Shown here in pieces: positions 19,421 through 28,746 of a DNA stretch of 64,000 nucleotides. Made by a program: the position numbers and the translations under genes. Source of the DNA: Cladocopium goreaui (Eukaryota; Sar; Dinophyceae; Suessiales; Symbiodiniaceae); the NCBI GenBank assembly GCA_947184155.2, contig CAMXCT020000485.1, positions 1-64,000 of the forward strand, given 5' to 3'. Every line of letters starts with the position of its first letter. Within the stretch, counting starts at the first letter, position 1. The notes under the pieces are model-generated. The model was not told the DNA's origin and ran no database searches. It was given only the letters and a program-made list of their open reading frames with translations.

Positions 19421-20322
19421 AGGCCATTTACCTGTCTGCAGAGAGCGGGGTATCTTACTGCAACCACTGCATGGTATGTCACAGGACTAACTCTGGAACT
19501 GGAGGGAAGCATTAACCCCCAAGCATGGATGTCACTCACACCAGCAGTTTGGGAGTTTAAGGTTGCTTGTATGTCCCCAGCCATGGGCAGGAGGGTATCG
19601 GCATGTTGCAAGATCCAGGCAAGGCGCACAAGAGACCATGGAAGATTGAGAACAGCACCCTCCAGCAGTTCCGGTTCTACGAAACGGGAGTGTCGCCGCA
19701 TAGTAGGCTGCGTTGCTTTAAATACGGCTTGGAGGCCTGGAAGAACAGCGCTGGCTACTTTGAGATCTTCCTCATCCTCTGGCGATAGCTGACTTGTCCA
19801 TAGCCGGCCTAAAGTGGACTGCCCTCGTTTGAGAATTTGACTAAGAGTTGTCAGACCTTCATTGGCCGAACCATCTAGCAGCCGAGTCATAGCATCGGCA
19901 AGAGTGGCTGGCGTGTAATAATTGCGGTTGCTTCGCAGGCCATGCCTTTTGGCGAGCAGTAGTTGTCGGGAGCGCTTTGCGTTGCGAGCTGCCCGATCAA
20001 TGCCGCCGGGTGTCTGCTTTGAGTCTCCTGTCCACAATACCAGAGGTTGCTGCCTTAGCAGGCTGATAACTGCAATTTCTCGGTCAGTGCCATACTGCTG
20101 GCCTTCATCAATGACCAGGAGGGAGAGCTCTTGCATAAAACCACCCATTGTGGACCATTGCATAGTAAGATCCTGGGCCACCGTTCCCCCGGTGGCTAAG
20201 ATTAGCTGACACTTGTGCAACATTTGCCTTCTTTCTTTGGGGTGGATATCAAATTTTGTGTGGGAGTAACTGCTTTTGTTGCGCTCTTGGTCTCCCACCA
20301 GCCTACCTATGCGCCCAAACAC
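19321..20322 (-). CDS. Helicase element A: SF1 helicase core, motif II region
   Basis: It contains LILATGGTVAQDLTMQW (motif Ib-like), the DExx box LSLLVIDEGQQYGTDREIA (DEGQ, typical of Upf1-like SF1 helicases), and motif III LWTGDSKQTPGG. Walker A lies in the next frame upstream (20307-20903); element B joins both in one frame. A one-base deletion near 20343 (A lacks a T present in B at GCCATAGG) creates the break here. The C-terminal residues after WELGS are shifted. Known SF1 helicases of this kind translocate on single-stranded RNA or DNA; in a retroelement a role in RNA unwinding or target-site remodelling can be imagined but is not shown. Confidence 0.75.
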   Translation of the reverse strand: MFGRIGRLVGDQERNKSSYSHTKFDIHPKERRQMLHKCQLILATGGTVAQDLTMQWSTMGGFMQELSLLVIDEGQQYGTDREIAVISLLRQQPLVLWTGDSKQTPGGIDRAARNAKRSRQLLLAKRHGLRSNRNYYTPATLADAMTRLLDGSANEGLTTLSQILKRGQSTLGRLWTSQLSPEDEEDLKVASAVLPGLQAVFKATQPTMRRHSRFVEPELLEGAVLNLPWSLVRLAWILQHADTLLPMAGDIQATLNSQTAGVSDIHAWGLMLPSSSRVSPVTYHAVVAVRYPALCRQVNGLWELGSLPREDYQTNHQGFSWCFGILMLGLTVW

Positions 20323-20903
20323 CCCCGACGGGGGGTCGAGCCAAGGAGGAGGTCAGCAAAAGATCTAGTACCGGAGTTCTCTTTACAAATGAACAATATC
20401 TTAAGGCTGTCGGTGGTATCGATCTCAATCAGAGCCAGGATAAGGATTGCCATCGATTTCGACTTGCCTGCTCCGAAGAGCCCTTGGATGCACAGATCGA
20501 GCCGGTTGGTGAGCAAAGCCATTGTCACTGCACAGAGTGTGCCTAAAACATGTCCGTCAATTTCAGCAGCAAAAGATAGCGCTGTGGAGCGGGTCCAGGG
20601 GTGATGCTCGCCTTCAACGTGACATGGAGTTAGCACTAGGGGCAGCAACTGACCGCACAAATGCAAGAAATGTGATCTTTTGTTGCCCTCCATTCCCTCC
20701 ACTGCTGTTTGGACATTATAGATGCCTAGTCCCAGGTGATACCTGCACGGGGAGGTTTGCGCGACAGCTGTAAGCTCGCGGGTGGGCTTGGTACATCCAA
20801 ACATCCACATTGTGTGGAGAAAAAAGACCTTTGGAACCGGACTGTTTTGCCCCTGGACTGTTGCATCAATAGGGTCCAGGCATTGGCCAGAATCAGTGTA
20901 CAA
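20307..20903 (-). CDS. Helicase element A: SF1 helicase core, Walker A region
   Basis: The frame is open beyond its first Met and carries PHTMW-like FLHTMWMFGCTKP, then Walker A IQGLFGAGKSKSMAIL at about residues 139-154 (DNA near 20450-20485) and KILFICKENSGTRSFADLLL (motif Ia). Glu/Gly-Lys-Ser spacing fits P-loop helicases. The last 12 residues are out of frame because of the deletion near 20343. Upstream the sense frame continues to about 21000 as FIEVAFLTVPAIKFFAKEQL, i.e. in the -1 frame relative to the hydrolase-like ORF that overlaps it. Confidence 0.7.
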   Translation of the reverse strand: MYTDSGQCLDPIDATVQGQNSPVPKVFFLHTMWMFGCTKPTRELTAVAQTSPCRYHLGLGIYNVQTAVEGMEGNKRSHFLHLCGQLLPLVLTPCHVEGEHHPWTRSTALSFAAEIDGHVLGTLCAVTMALLTNRLDLCIQGLFGAGKSKSMAILILALIEIDTTDSLKILFICKENSGTRSFADLLLGSTPRRGCLGA

Positions 20904-23152
20904 GTCTTGGAGGGTTTCAAGCTGTTCCTTTGCAAAGAATTTAATGGCTGGTACGGTAAGGAAGGCGACCTCAATGAATTTAGGGTTACATTGTCTGTAT
21001 ATACGTGAGGCTGCCAGCTCATCCTTCTTTTGGCTGCACGCGGTGTGATGGCGAGGACCAAACCAAATAGGACTTGGAGGTCATCTCCGTCATCAGCTGG
21101 TGCTTCTGCTGTGCCAACCATGGCGATGAGCCTACCCGTGCCAATGGGGCTGACTTTGTGATGGTGCGCATCGCTGGCAAGTAGGCTAAACACATCAGTT
21201 TTACCCAGGCTTGGATGTCGGAATGCGAATGCATCCTGTCCGCCTTTGACTCTCCAGTGGCCAAACTCGCTGCCTTTGAAGAGGAACTCGAGGGCAATGG
21301 GTTGTGATGGCTGTCGAACCGGTCCTGCACTTTGCATTGTTAACCCTGTTTCATTATAGCCTTCATTGGGACTGAGCATGGGCAGGTAGTAGTCTAACAT
21401 GTAGACAGCCATGGGCAGAGGTAGGGTACCAAGGAACTGTTGGACCATGGTGGTATAATTATGCAAATTGGCCCTTGAGGAGATGGTAACCGTTGCCAAC
21501 CCGGCTAGGTATTGGGTAGCTTCTTGCTCAGTTTTGATCTCTGCGTTATGGACAGCAATTTGAGCAACCAGTGCTTGTGTTGTGGATTCAGGTAGCTCGC
21601 ACATTTCCGCTAGCTCACGCAGGAGTTTTCTGGCAGTTCTTGGGAGCTCAAAACTACACCATGAGATCAGGCGAAGAGGAGCTTGTGAGTACACTTCGAA
21701 GGGGAGTACCCCTGGGATGCCTTCCAGCTGTTCCAGATCCGGTCGTCCTTCTGGGAGGGCAACCCTAGTCCAATGCGAGTAGTTATGCTGCGCAGTGCCA
21801 AGGTACGCTCTCCATCCTGTGACATGCGTGATTTTAAAGCCTCGTTGCTTAAGCAATTTGATGTCATGGTTTGACGGGTTCCAGACACACAGCTTGTCAT
21901 CCGCATGGTGGATGAGATGAATCTCTCTCAGCTGTGATGAGTTGTATGTTGTTAGCAACGATGGTGGCAGCGCAATGGCTGCTAGCACTGTTGTACCATC
22001 AACATCTGGGAACTCTGAGAGGATTGTTTCCCATACCATTCCTGCATACGAGCCAGCGCTGTGCCCTCGGATGTTGAAAGAGCCTATCATATATCCTGTC
22101 AACCTGAGGTAGTCCGCTGGACGGATGGCAGGGGGCAGGCAGACTCCGACCAGAGGATGTGATACCAGTAGCTTGGTAAAAAGTCTCAGACCATGTGTGT
22201 ACCCCGGCCATGGTGGTTTCCTATGCGCTGGAATGATAGGGCAGAAGCGCAACAGCTTCATGGCTCGACTGATGATCTGTGCTTGTAATTGGTTCGCACT
22301 GGGCATTCCTAAAACCCGGCACCAGAAGTGTGCTCCGATGGGAAACATGGCGATGTGCAGTAGCAAATATTCTTGCGTGTGGGCAGTGCCTGCTACTGTG
22401 CCAACTCTTGCATTCCAATCGTCCTGTTTGCTCAGGGATGGCCCATAAACATGTGCTTCCTTTCTACAAGCCATTAACACATCCCAGTCTTCATCAAGCT
22501 CTCCTCCACCCAACCCAGTGCACTGAACTTCCAGGGACCCTGGGTCAGCGTCATTGAGTTGCCAGGATGTGTTATCCATGACTGTGATTTTCCAGTCTGT
22601 GTATTTGGGGTCATTATGGCTGGCAAGCACCTCATTGATGGCAAGCTCTGCGTTGTTAGAGTCAACGTTCAGTCGTCGCTGGAGCGCTTCGAGCAGGGGG
22701 AGGATGGGGGCGGTGGGAAGCTTAAGGCTCGCATGCTGACCACAGAAAACAACGGCAGGCTCGCAATCTTTGGGCCAGGGTGTATGGCCATTGCTGCTGT
22801 TGGGGGCTTCGACTGGCGTCCAGAGGCTCTGGAGTAGCAGCACCTGTGTCGGGGTAAGGCTTCTGTTTTGTGGAACTTGCGGCTTGACGACTAGCTTACC
22901 CCCTCTAATAAAGTCGCAACCTGTGGGGTGTGTCCATAAAGGGGGTGCATCTTCAACTCCTATGAGCGACACAGCTAGCGGTTGCAAACCTTTGCTTAGC
23001 CACTGTTGGAGTTGGTGCCCTAGGCCTACTTTACTCCCATGGAAGGCGTGTAGAATTGGTGGCAGGCTATACCCTATATTCAACTCCTTACTTTGGAACA
23101 ATTTGTCTCCTGGAAGGCAGAGGATAGGGAAGTCGGCTGGGAAGACTGACAT
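20726..23152 (-). CDS. Helicase element A: alpha/beta-hydrolase-like protein (808 aa)
   Basis: ATG at 23150-23152. Residues 361-367 read IRGHSAG, a GxSxG nucleophile elbow (Ser365) after a hydrophobic strand; HHADDKLCVW (Asp418/419) and TAQHNYSHW (His456 or 460) follow at the spacing and in the order of the Ser-Asp-His triad of alpha/beta hydrolases. So a serine esterase/lipase-like domain occupies about residues 340-465. The rest is unrecognised; a conserved block (LPMAVYMLDYYLPMLSPNEG) recurs in element B, where the protein is cut at that block. The final 85 residues are probably read in the wrong frame, since the helicase homology continues in the -1 frame. About 60 bp upstream is the stop of the DxD ORF. 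Confidence 0.7.
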   Translation of the reverse strand: MSVFPADFPILCLPGDKLFQSKELNIGYSLPPILHAFHGSKVGLGHQLQQWLSKGLQPLAVSLIGVEDAPPLWTHPTGCDFIRGGKLVVKPQVPQNRSLTPTQVLLLQSLWTPVEAPNSSNGHTPWPKDCEPAVVFCGQHASLKLPTAPILPLLEALQRRLNVDSNNAELAINEVLASHNDPKYTDWKITVMDNTSWQLNDADPGSLEVQCTGLGGGELDEDWDVLMACRKEAHVYGPSLSKQDDWNARVGTVAGTAHTQEYLLLHIAMFPIGAHFWCRVLGMPSANQLQAQIISRAMKLLRFCPIIPAHRKPPWPGYTHGLRLFTKLLVSHPLVGVCLPPAIRPADYLRLTGYMIGSFNIRGHSAGSYAGMVWETILSEFPDVDGTTVLAAIALPPSLLTTYNSSQLREIHLIHHADDKLCVWNPSNHDIKLLKQRGFKITHVTGWRAYLGTAQHNYSHWTRVALPEGRPDLEQLEGIPGVLPFEVYSQAPLRLISWCSFELPRTARKLLRELAEMCELPESTTQALVAQIAVHNAEIKTEQEATQYLAGLATVTISSRANLHNYTTMVQQFLGTLPLPMAVYMLDYYLPMLSPNEGYNETGLTMQSAGPVRQPSQPIALEFLFKGSEFGHWRVKGGQDAFAFRHPSLGKTDVFSLLASDAHHHKVSPIGTGRLIAMVGTAEAPADDGDDLQVLFGLVLAITPRAAKRRMSWQPHVYTDNVTLNSLRSPSLPYQPLNSLQRNSLKPSKTCTLILANAWTLLMQQSRGKTVRFQRSFFSTQCGCLDVPSPPASLQLSRKPPRAGITWD

Positions 23153-23212
23153 AGGGGAGAGTGCACCTTGCTCGAAGATGGGGCGTGCCCAGGTAAGGAA
23201 TGGCGGTGTCCG

Positions 23213-24664
23213 CTAGACAAAGTCCGGTCTAAGATATCGTCCATCACCATGGCGAGGCCATTCTCCTTGCTCCGGTATGGGGAAAGCAATGGCTCCAGCC
23301 CATTCACCTAGCATTGCCCATGCATGTGTCCAGTCAAGCGGAGTTCTAGCCTTACAGCCTAGTAGGGGGGTGAGCAGTAGCCCACCTCTCATCGCTTCTA
23401 CAGGGTCTTCAGGCACGGCGGTTGTCGCTAGGAAACTGGCTCGGCTTTCTCGAAGTGCGGTGACCCAATCCTCCGCTGTTCGGCGGTTGGCAGGGTGGGC
23501 TATTCGTCGCGCCTTGGGGGCAGGTGCATTACTCGGCGAGGAGCTTGGTGCAGTGACGGATGGCATGCCTGCTTCAGGGGTTGCCTGGTCCATGTCCACA
23601 TCAGCTGCCTCAATGGGGATATGTCCTGTCACAATGATCAGGCCGGCATTGAGTTCTGCCTTGGCCTCCGTGGCGAGGAGTACTGCTGGGGGGCACTGGT
23701 TAGAACTGGCCATTATGTTGTGTTGCATTGCTGTGGCTCTACTTGTCTTATCCGTCATAAGATTAACTAGTTCAGCTATCTCAAACAACGAGGTCGGCAC
23801 GCAGTCAGAGTCAATGAGGGCAAAGTTTACTGTGGGAAACATTAGGCACAGCGCCTCCAAAGCTGGGGCACCAGCCCAGGTATAATGGACCTGGTGTAAA
23901 CCTGTATCAGCATGAATGGGAAGATGAATAGCAGTCGTTTTCTCACAGTAGGGGCCAGTTACTGTACATCGGCCTTTGATCCAGGGTGCAAAGAGTGGCC
24001 AATAGGCTGGAGGATCAGTGCCTGGCAGCTTGCGATTGTCCACATACACATAGACAGTGGCATACTCTGGTAACCATGAGAGATTGTCTATGATCCACTG
24101 GAAGAGCGTTTTGTGATGTACCTGACTGGTTGCTGGACGTTGGATGCCATTCCCTTCATCTATCATGAGTGCAGGGTATGTCGTGGGTGCCCTGGGCATG
24201 CGACAAGAGCCAACATCATCCCATTTCCACCATTGTTTGAGGTCGTCCATGCCGAGGGGAGTCTCAATCTCTTTCTGAGAGAGGAAGAGTTGGTCAAGCT
24301 GATGGCTTAATTGTGTGACTGCCTGTACATCGAGGAAATCGATAGGTTCAGCAATTTCCCACTGTTCCCTTGGAGGAGGTTCGGCCCCCTGCTGAAAATA
24401 AGGAACGTCATCATCTGTATCGACGTCAACTGTTTCGATAGCGTCAAAGTATTCTGTGTCGCTGTCCATGGACACATCCTCAACTGCGTTATCCGAAACG
24501 ATTGGCTCTGTTGGTTCGATCTCTGTATCTGAATCATCAGGGTCAGGCGACGTCAACGAAATGAATCTATTTGATGTCATAAGCTGTTGCATCATGCTGA
24601 CGCCGGGTTGACCCTGAACAGCCGGTACCCGGATGTCAGGTGCCAAGCGACCGGCCGAAGGCAA
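23213..24664 (-). CDS. Helicase element A: DxD glycosyltransferase-like protein
   Basis: The frame opens at a TTG; the first ATG is Met24/25 (MMQQLMTSNRF). The N-terminal 100 residues are highly acidic (DPDDSDTEIEPTEP, VDVDTDDDVPYF). The C-terminal part has a hydrophobic strand ending NFALIDSDCVPTSLFEIAEL (Asp285, Asp287): a D-x-D after a beta strand is the metal/nucleotide-sugar site of many GT-A glycosyltransferases. Preceding sequence TVYVYVDNRKLPGTDPP and QVHYTWAGAPALEALC fits a Rossmann-like fold, but I cannot assign a family, and the DxD may be coincidental. The next cistron (hydrolase-like) begins 60 bp beyond the stop; a frameshift joining the two is possible. Confidence 0.5.
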   Translation of the reverse strand: MPSAGRLAPDIRVPAVQGQPGVSMMQQLMTSNRFISLTSPDPDDSDTEIEPTEPIVSDNAVEDVSMDSDTEYFDAIETVDVDTDDDVPYFQQGAEPPPREQWEIAEPIDFLDVQAVTQLSHQLDQLFLSQKEIETPLGMDDLKQWWKWDDVGSCRMPRAPTTYPALMIDEGNGIQRPATSQVHHKTLFQWIIDNLSWLPEYATVYVYVDNRKLPGTDPPAYWPLFAPWIKGRCTVTGPYCEKTTAIHLPIHADTGLHQVHYTWAGAPALEALCLMFPTVNFALIDSDCVPTSLFEIAELVNLMTDKTSRATAMQHNIMASSNQCPPAVLLATEAKAELNAGLIIVTGHIPIEAADVDMDQATPEAGMPSVTAPSSSPSNAPAPKARRIAHPANRRTAEDWVTALRESRASFLATTAVPEDPVEAMRGGLLLTPLLGCKARTPLDWTHAWAMLGEWAGAIAFPIPEQGEWPRHGDGRYLRPDFV

Positions 24665-25272
24665 TGAGTACTATGCTGGTAGGGAGTGCAAAACGTGTGA
24701 ACGGGATTGGCTATGCCAGGGAGAACCCCGAACACCCGGCACCCGGGGTCAGGGTTCCCCTGGCGGGGCCGTGTGTTGGAAACAAAAGTGGTAAGAAGCG
24801 AAACAATCAGGATTGGGTTACACCTAGGTGTACGAATTGGTGTCGGATGGCTGACCTAGCGATGAAAACTAGTGGAGCCACAAAAGCTGCAGTGCGAACA
24901 GTTGAGCCTCTGACAGATTATACAACCCACATTCGGAAAACAAGTACTTGGTTCACAGGACATTTTGATTCGACAGATAACTAGATGACTCGCGGTGACA
25001 GGACCTGGGACACTCATCTAACCAAACGGTTTCACAGACAGATTAAAGTAATCCACTCACACAAAACATAAACCCCGTAAATCCCCTTGCTGCAGCTTAT
25101 GGGGGTAACCTTGAACGGGTGTTATCCCTTACGGTAGGTTTAGGGGGTATTAGCCCGGCACGCGGCTGCTTTTCCTTTGGCGCCTCTGTGAAGTAAGCAG
25201 CATTAAGTTAAATCAGCACTGGTCGCATGGTTGCGGATAGTCAGGAGCGCGCAGTGCTAGCTGTCTGCCTGG
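24665..25272. other. Spacer between ORFs of helicase element A
   Basis: About 600 bp with no ORF. It contains imperfect palindromes near 24730-24770 (CGGCACCCGGGG) and a C/G-tract region near 25100-25165 (GTTATCCCTTACGGTAGG). It could be an intercistronic spacer; the CAAAG stem-loop was not found here. Confidence 0.35.
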
Positions 25273-26844
25273 TCAATCAATGATTTCCATTTCCATGTCT
25301 GTACCAGGAGAGGGTTGTAGAGTGTCTGATGATCGGTCATCGCTCATTCGTTTAAGGCGCTTTCTGATGCGAGATAGTTGCTCGCGGGCATTGGAAAGCC
25401 TTGTTTCATAGGATGCCACTCTCTCACATGCTCTTTTCTCCATTTTCTGTAGCGTCGAGATGTCAGCGTTGGCGAGGTCGTCGTCCTGTCTGGATTCGCT
25501 GGCTGGCTCAGGGCTGCTAGCACCAGCCGCGTCCGTTGCCTGAGTCTCTGGCGATTCTTTGGGTGAATTTGCAGGCGACGATTCCTCTGTTGAAGTGTCG
25601 TCCTGGGGAGCTTGTTGTTCCGGAGGTTGTTGTTGCTCATCATCCTTATTGTGAGCTGCGGAGTGAGAGTCAGAGGATAACACGCCGGTACCCGGGGTAT
25701 CCGTGTGTGCTTTGCTCGCAGGCGGGGCCGATGGTGGGTCTGGTCTTATTTCAAATAACGATTGTGCGCTGATTTTATCAGGTGGTTTGCTTTGTGACGG
25801 AGCTGGAGTTTTAAGCAAATCGCCTGCAGCAGAATCGGATGACGCAGCGGCTGCCGCGTTGTCTGTGCTCTGTTGACTTGCAGCCAGCAGGTTGGCTGGT
25901 TGCTGGGTATGTTTGGTCTTTGCTGGCCGGCTGTCTGTCAGCGTTTGTTGGTTTGCCTGATGGATAATAGACTGCAATTCCATATATTGTCGCTCTCGTT
26001 CAGCCACTTGCTGCGGCGTACTCTGAGTGCCCTTAGGGTCATGTGGAGTGTCTGTTTGTGCTGTTTGGACGTGCTGTTTCGCTGTGGAGCGCTCCGTCCA
26101 CCTAGTTGGTTGAGGTGGCGGCGGAGGTTGAGTCCGTTTCGGATGCTGCGAAGACTTTAGTTGGTCAATGCGGGGCTGGAGCTCATCTCGCAGTTCGAAT
26201 GGGTACGATTCTCCTGTCTCCGCTAACCACTTTACAGTTTCAGCATGCGTCCATAGGGTGGTTCTCCACAATGGGATGGTCTTGTCATCGTTCACCCAGA
26301 ACAAAGGCTTAGGCGGCAGCAAGTTATGGGCCTCTACGATCAACGGCAACAGGAAGGCTAATCTCTTTTGTTCATGGAAAATCAACGCTCCGTTTGGGTG
26401 AACCTTCACGTGGGTATGGTTCCACACGAACGGTTGCACTACACGCATGGTGTGAGCGTCTCGATTGAAGATGGAGAGTCGGAGTTGGACATACGGTGGT
26501 GCCACCTCGTAGACCTTGCCATCCCAGGGTAATTCAAGAAAGCCCCACCGCTCCTTTCGGCCATAATTGACGGTATCCCAAAAGGCAGGGTCAAATTCAG
26601 TCTCAAGGGAATCGGCAAGAGTAGTGAAAAGAGTCCACGGCACCTCGTCAATATGCAAATGGTATTCCACCAATGTGAAATTGTATGTTGTATGGCAATC
26701 ACCTACCCATATTGTGCCTCTCACTGCAAGAAAGCGAACACTGCTGGCGGCAGGCATGTCCCAATTCATTCCAGCCGATATGTCCAGTAAGTGCTGATCG
26801 GAAACACTGATTTGGCCAGACGGAAATGGGTTTGACCTCGGCAT
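25273..26844 (-). CDS. Helicase element A: N-terminal Pro/Gln-rich protein
   Basis: Start chosen at the ATG 26842-26844 (MPRSNPFPSGQIS); the frame is open 13 codons further to a TTG. The first about 235 residues are globular with many aromatics (FWDTVNYGRKERWGFLELPW), followed by a low-complexity stretch rich in Pro, Gln, Ser and Thr (QPPPPPQPTRWTERS, then QQPPEQQAPQDD), and a C-terminal coiled coil (about residues 475-520, LQKMEKRACERVASYE, SNAREQLSRIRKRLKRM). A globular part plus linker plus basic coiled coil is the layout of many ORF1/Gag-like nucleic-acid-binding proteins of retroelements; that role is inferred, no zinc knuckle is seen. It is the most upstream cistron of element A. Confidence 0.5.
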   Translation of the reverse strand: MPRSNPFPSGQISVSDQHLLDISAGMNWDMPAASSVRFLAVRGTIWVGDCHTTYNFTLVEYHLHIDEVPWTLFTTLADSLETEFDPAFWDTVNYGRKERWGFLELPWDGKVYEVAPPYVQLRLSIFNRDAHTMRVVQPFVWNHTHVKVHPNGALIFHEQKRLAFLLPLIVEAHNLLPPKPLFWVNDDKTIPLWRTTLWTHAETVKWLAETGESYPFELRDELQPRIDQLKSSQHPKRTQPPPPPQPTRWTERSTAKQHVQTAQTDTPHDPKGTQSTPQQVAERERQYMELQSIIHQANQQTLTDSRPAKTKHTQQPANLLAASQQSTDNAAAAASSDSAAGDLLKTPAPSQSKPPDKISAQSLFEIRPDPPSAPPASKAHTDTPGTGVLSSDSHSAAHNKDDEQQQPPEQQAPQDDTSTEESSPANSPKESPETQATDAAGASSPEPASESRQDDDLANADISTLQKMEKRACERVASYETRLSNAREQLSRIRKRLKRMSDDRSSDTLQPSPGTDMEMEIID

Positions 26845-26918
26845 ACCAGCAACAGGTACCCTGTCGTGGCAGTATAAAGGCAATTAGGATCGGAAGCACT
26901 CACTATTGCAGGCAGCAG

Positions 26919-26979
26919 CCAAACAACGAGAACCCCGTGTTGGCTGATGCGGCCAAACAACGAGAACCCCGTGTCGGCT
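26919..26979. repeat. Tandem pair of palindrome-containing repeats
   Basis: Two copies, about 33 bp apart, of GGCCAAACAACGAGAACCCC followed by GTGTTGGC (first) or GTGTCGGC (second). Each is an imperfect palindrome centred on GAACC, a variant of the GTACC-centred palindromes found elsewhere in the window. They sit immediately upstream of the first ORF of helicase element A. Confidence 0.6.
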
Positions 26980-27751
26980 TGGGTGTATGAACGGGCGAAA
27001 GCTAAAAGTTGGGGTCAGTGAGGATCCAGACAACTGGCTTATGCAGGTGCAGTGTCCTCACAGTTCGAGCCAATAGCTGCTGATGGAAACAATGAATCAT
27101 GTTCGAATCAAGCAAACGACGAGGTAGATGCACAACATGTAGCCCTTGACCGCATTGAATAACGACAGTGTGATGTAGGAATAAACTGGTTTGGGGGAGG
27201 TGGTAGGGGCAGAAAGCGTGGTGGAGCAGTAGCACTTGGCAGAAAGGGAGGACTGGTAGAAGCGAGAAAAGGGAAAACACTGAGAAGCACTGCTAGTATG
27301 GAGCACACAGCATTGAGAGGAGATAGGGCAGCAGGATATCGGGAAGAGGATAGCAGTCATGTATGAGTCAACCATGGGAGATAAAGAACCCGGTAGAATG
27401 ATCACTGAGCTAAACCCTCCCCATTACCCAAGGTGCCCTTGGGAACAGTAGAGGAAATAATGGACAGGAAATAATGGACAATATGTCGCGTTTCTACTGA
27501 TGTGAGGGGCACCTCGGGGGGTGGGTAATGGAGACTACTTGACTAAGTGCGCTAGCATGTAGGGGCAGTCAGCAACCTGTGAAAAAATTATGACTGGCCA
27601 GGAGAGTATCCCCTCAACGTAACAACTCTCTGGTTGACCAAGTGGTTACCAGGAGATCCGGAGTGTCAACTGCTTAACTGTTTCTTAACGGTAAGAGGCA
27701 CTCAGCATAGTCCACTCAAAAAATTCAACCTGTACATCTCTGTTCAGCATT
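26980..27751. other. Non-coding stretch with one palindrome
   Basis: No convincing gene. Contains the palindrome CCCAAGG-TGCC-CTTGGG at 27426-27443, part of a 29-bp repeat also present at 35912-35940 and 36985-37010. Confidence 0.4.
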
Positions 27752-28021
27752 TCATCGCAGGAGTACTCGCAGGATGCGTTGCTCTGTCATGAGCATCGTG
27801 CGATCACAGCGGGCAATAAAACTGATGATCTCAAGGTGAGTGGTTCGTAGCACTCCGTTGAGTACCTGTTCATCAAACCCTATGTCATCCAGGTCATCCA
27901 TGGTTTCCTCCAACTGATACTGTAATCTCATGGCTAAGAGTTGAACCCGATGGATAAAGAGGAGCTGCTGGAGTAAAACTCGGACATGGTCAGCTGTGAT
28001 GCTACGCGCGGCCCTGTTCAT
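27752..28021 (-). CDS. Small helical protein (89 aa)
   Basis: ATG at 28019-28021, stop at 27752. The whole protein is predicted helical: residues about 10-40 (ADHVRVLLQQLLFIHRVQLL) and about 50-89 (NGVLRTTHLEIISFIARCDR), with a linker LDDIGFDEQ. Leucines fall at heptad spacing in both halves, so a helical hairpin or coiled coil is likely. No family recognised. In shape and size it matches the small ORFs at 15568, 3674, 317-1639 and the plus-strand ORF at 40105, although sequence identity between them is not obvious. Its neighbours are repeats, so it is more likely an element-encoded accessory protein than a host gene. Confidence 0.5.
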   Translation of the reverse strand: MNRAARSITADHVRVLLQQLLFIHRVQLLAMRLQYQLEETMDDLDDIGFDEQVLNGVLRTTHLEIISFIARCDRTMLMTEQRILRVLLR

Positions 28022-28746
28022 GGATCAGGTCCGAAGTGCTGTACAGCGCTAATGGACGTTCGGCAGCAAACAGGGTGGTGGACAGGAAACACAGAGGCGG
28101 GTAAGCTCTAGCCAAATTTCACGGACGCACTGACAAATATAGACAGGTAGTATGCACTTACGCACCTCCTACCGTAACATGTCAATAGTATGCTTTGAGG
28201 CCCTAGTGGCTATTCGGCTATTCCTAGCGTCCTGCATACTTGGAGTCTAGATTGGACTGTGGCAGTAGAGAGGCAAATGTTTAAGCCGTTACAACAATGT
28301 AAGAGTATTTGGTGTAGTGTCATCCCCAGGTAATTACTTAAGGGCAGCCAATGACTAGAGAAACACCCCTTTGGTACAGAGCCATGGACATTGGCTGGAG
28401 CTATGCCACCAGTAGTTAGGACACCAGTCTTTCCAGCAGCTGTTAGCAGCATGTCTGAAGAGTTCATCAATCTCTGAAAAATTATTGAATAATTCCATGG
28501 TCACTCAGTATTTGTCACAAGGCCCGCAATCAAAACCTTCCAGAGGGATATGCCCGAAAAAAGTGAAAAAGCTTGAAATTATGCGGTAAATTACAATTAT
28601 CGGGCACAGCAGTGGGTCAAAGGGATAGCATTTTATATCTTTCCTTTGGACAGATGGTGATTCCGATTCAAATGCGGCAACTGGAGAGCTCACCGTGGCC
28701 ACGGCTCCTTTTTGTGCCTTGTACCAATCCGAAGAGGCCTAAGTGC
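28022..28746. other. Non-coding stretch
   Basis: About 720 bp without a recognisable gene. A stem-like inverted repeat (CCGAA ... TTCGG, 28032-28064) lies 10 bp upstream of the ATG of the 89-aa ORF but lacks the CAAAG loop. Confidence 0.35.

Larger units (their letters stand above)
16040..26980 (-). mobile_element. Helicase element A (multi-ORF repetitive element)
   Basis: A collinear set of minus-strand ORFs (Pro-rich protein, DxD protein, hydrolase-like protein, SF1 helicase polyprotein) whose 3' half is repeated at 55.4-60.8 kb with the same order and 3' UTR. Repetition, 5' truncation of the second copy and frameshifts in both mark it as a mobile element rather than a host gene. No reverse transcriptase, integrase or transposase was recognised within it. 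Its 5' border is uncertain (near 26980, where a 33-bp palindrome-containing repeat is duplicated); its 3' border could be 16040 or the poly(A) at 14593. Confidence 0.7.
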
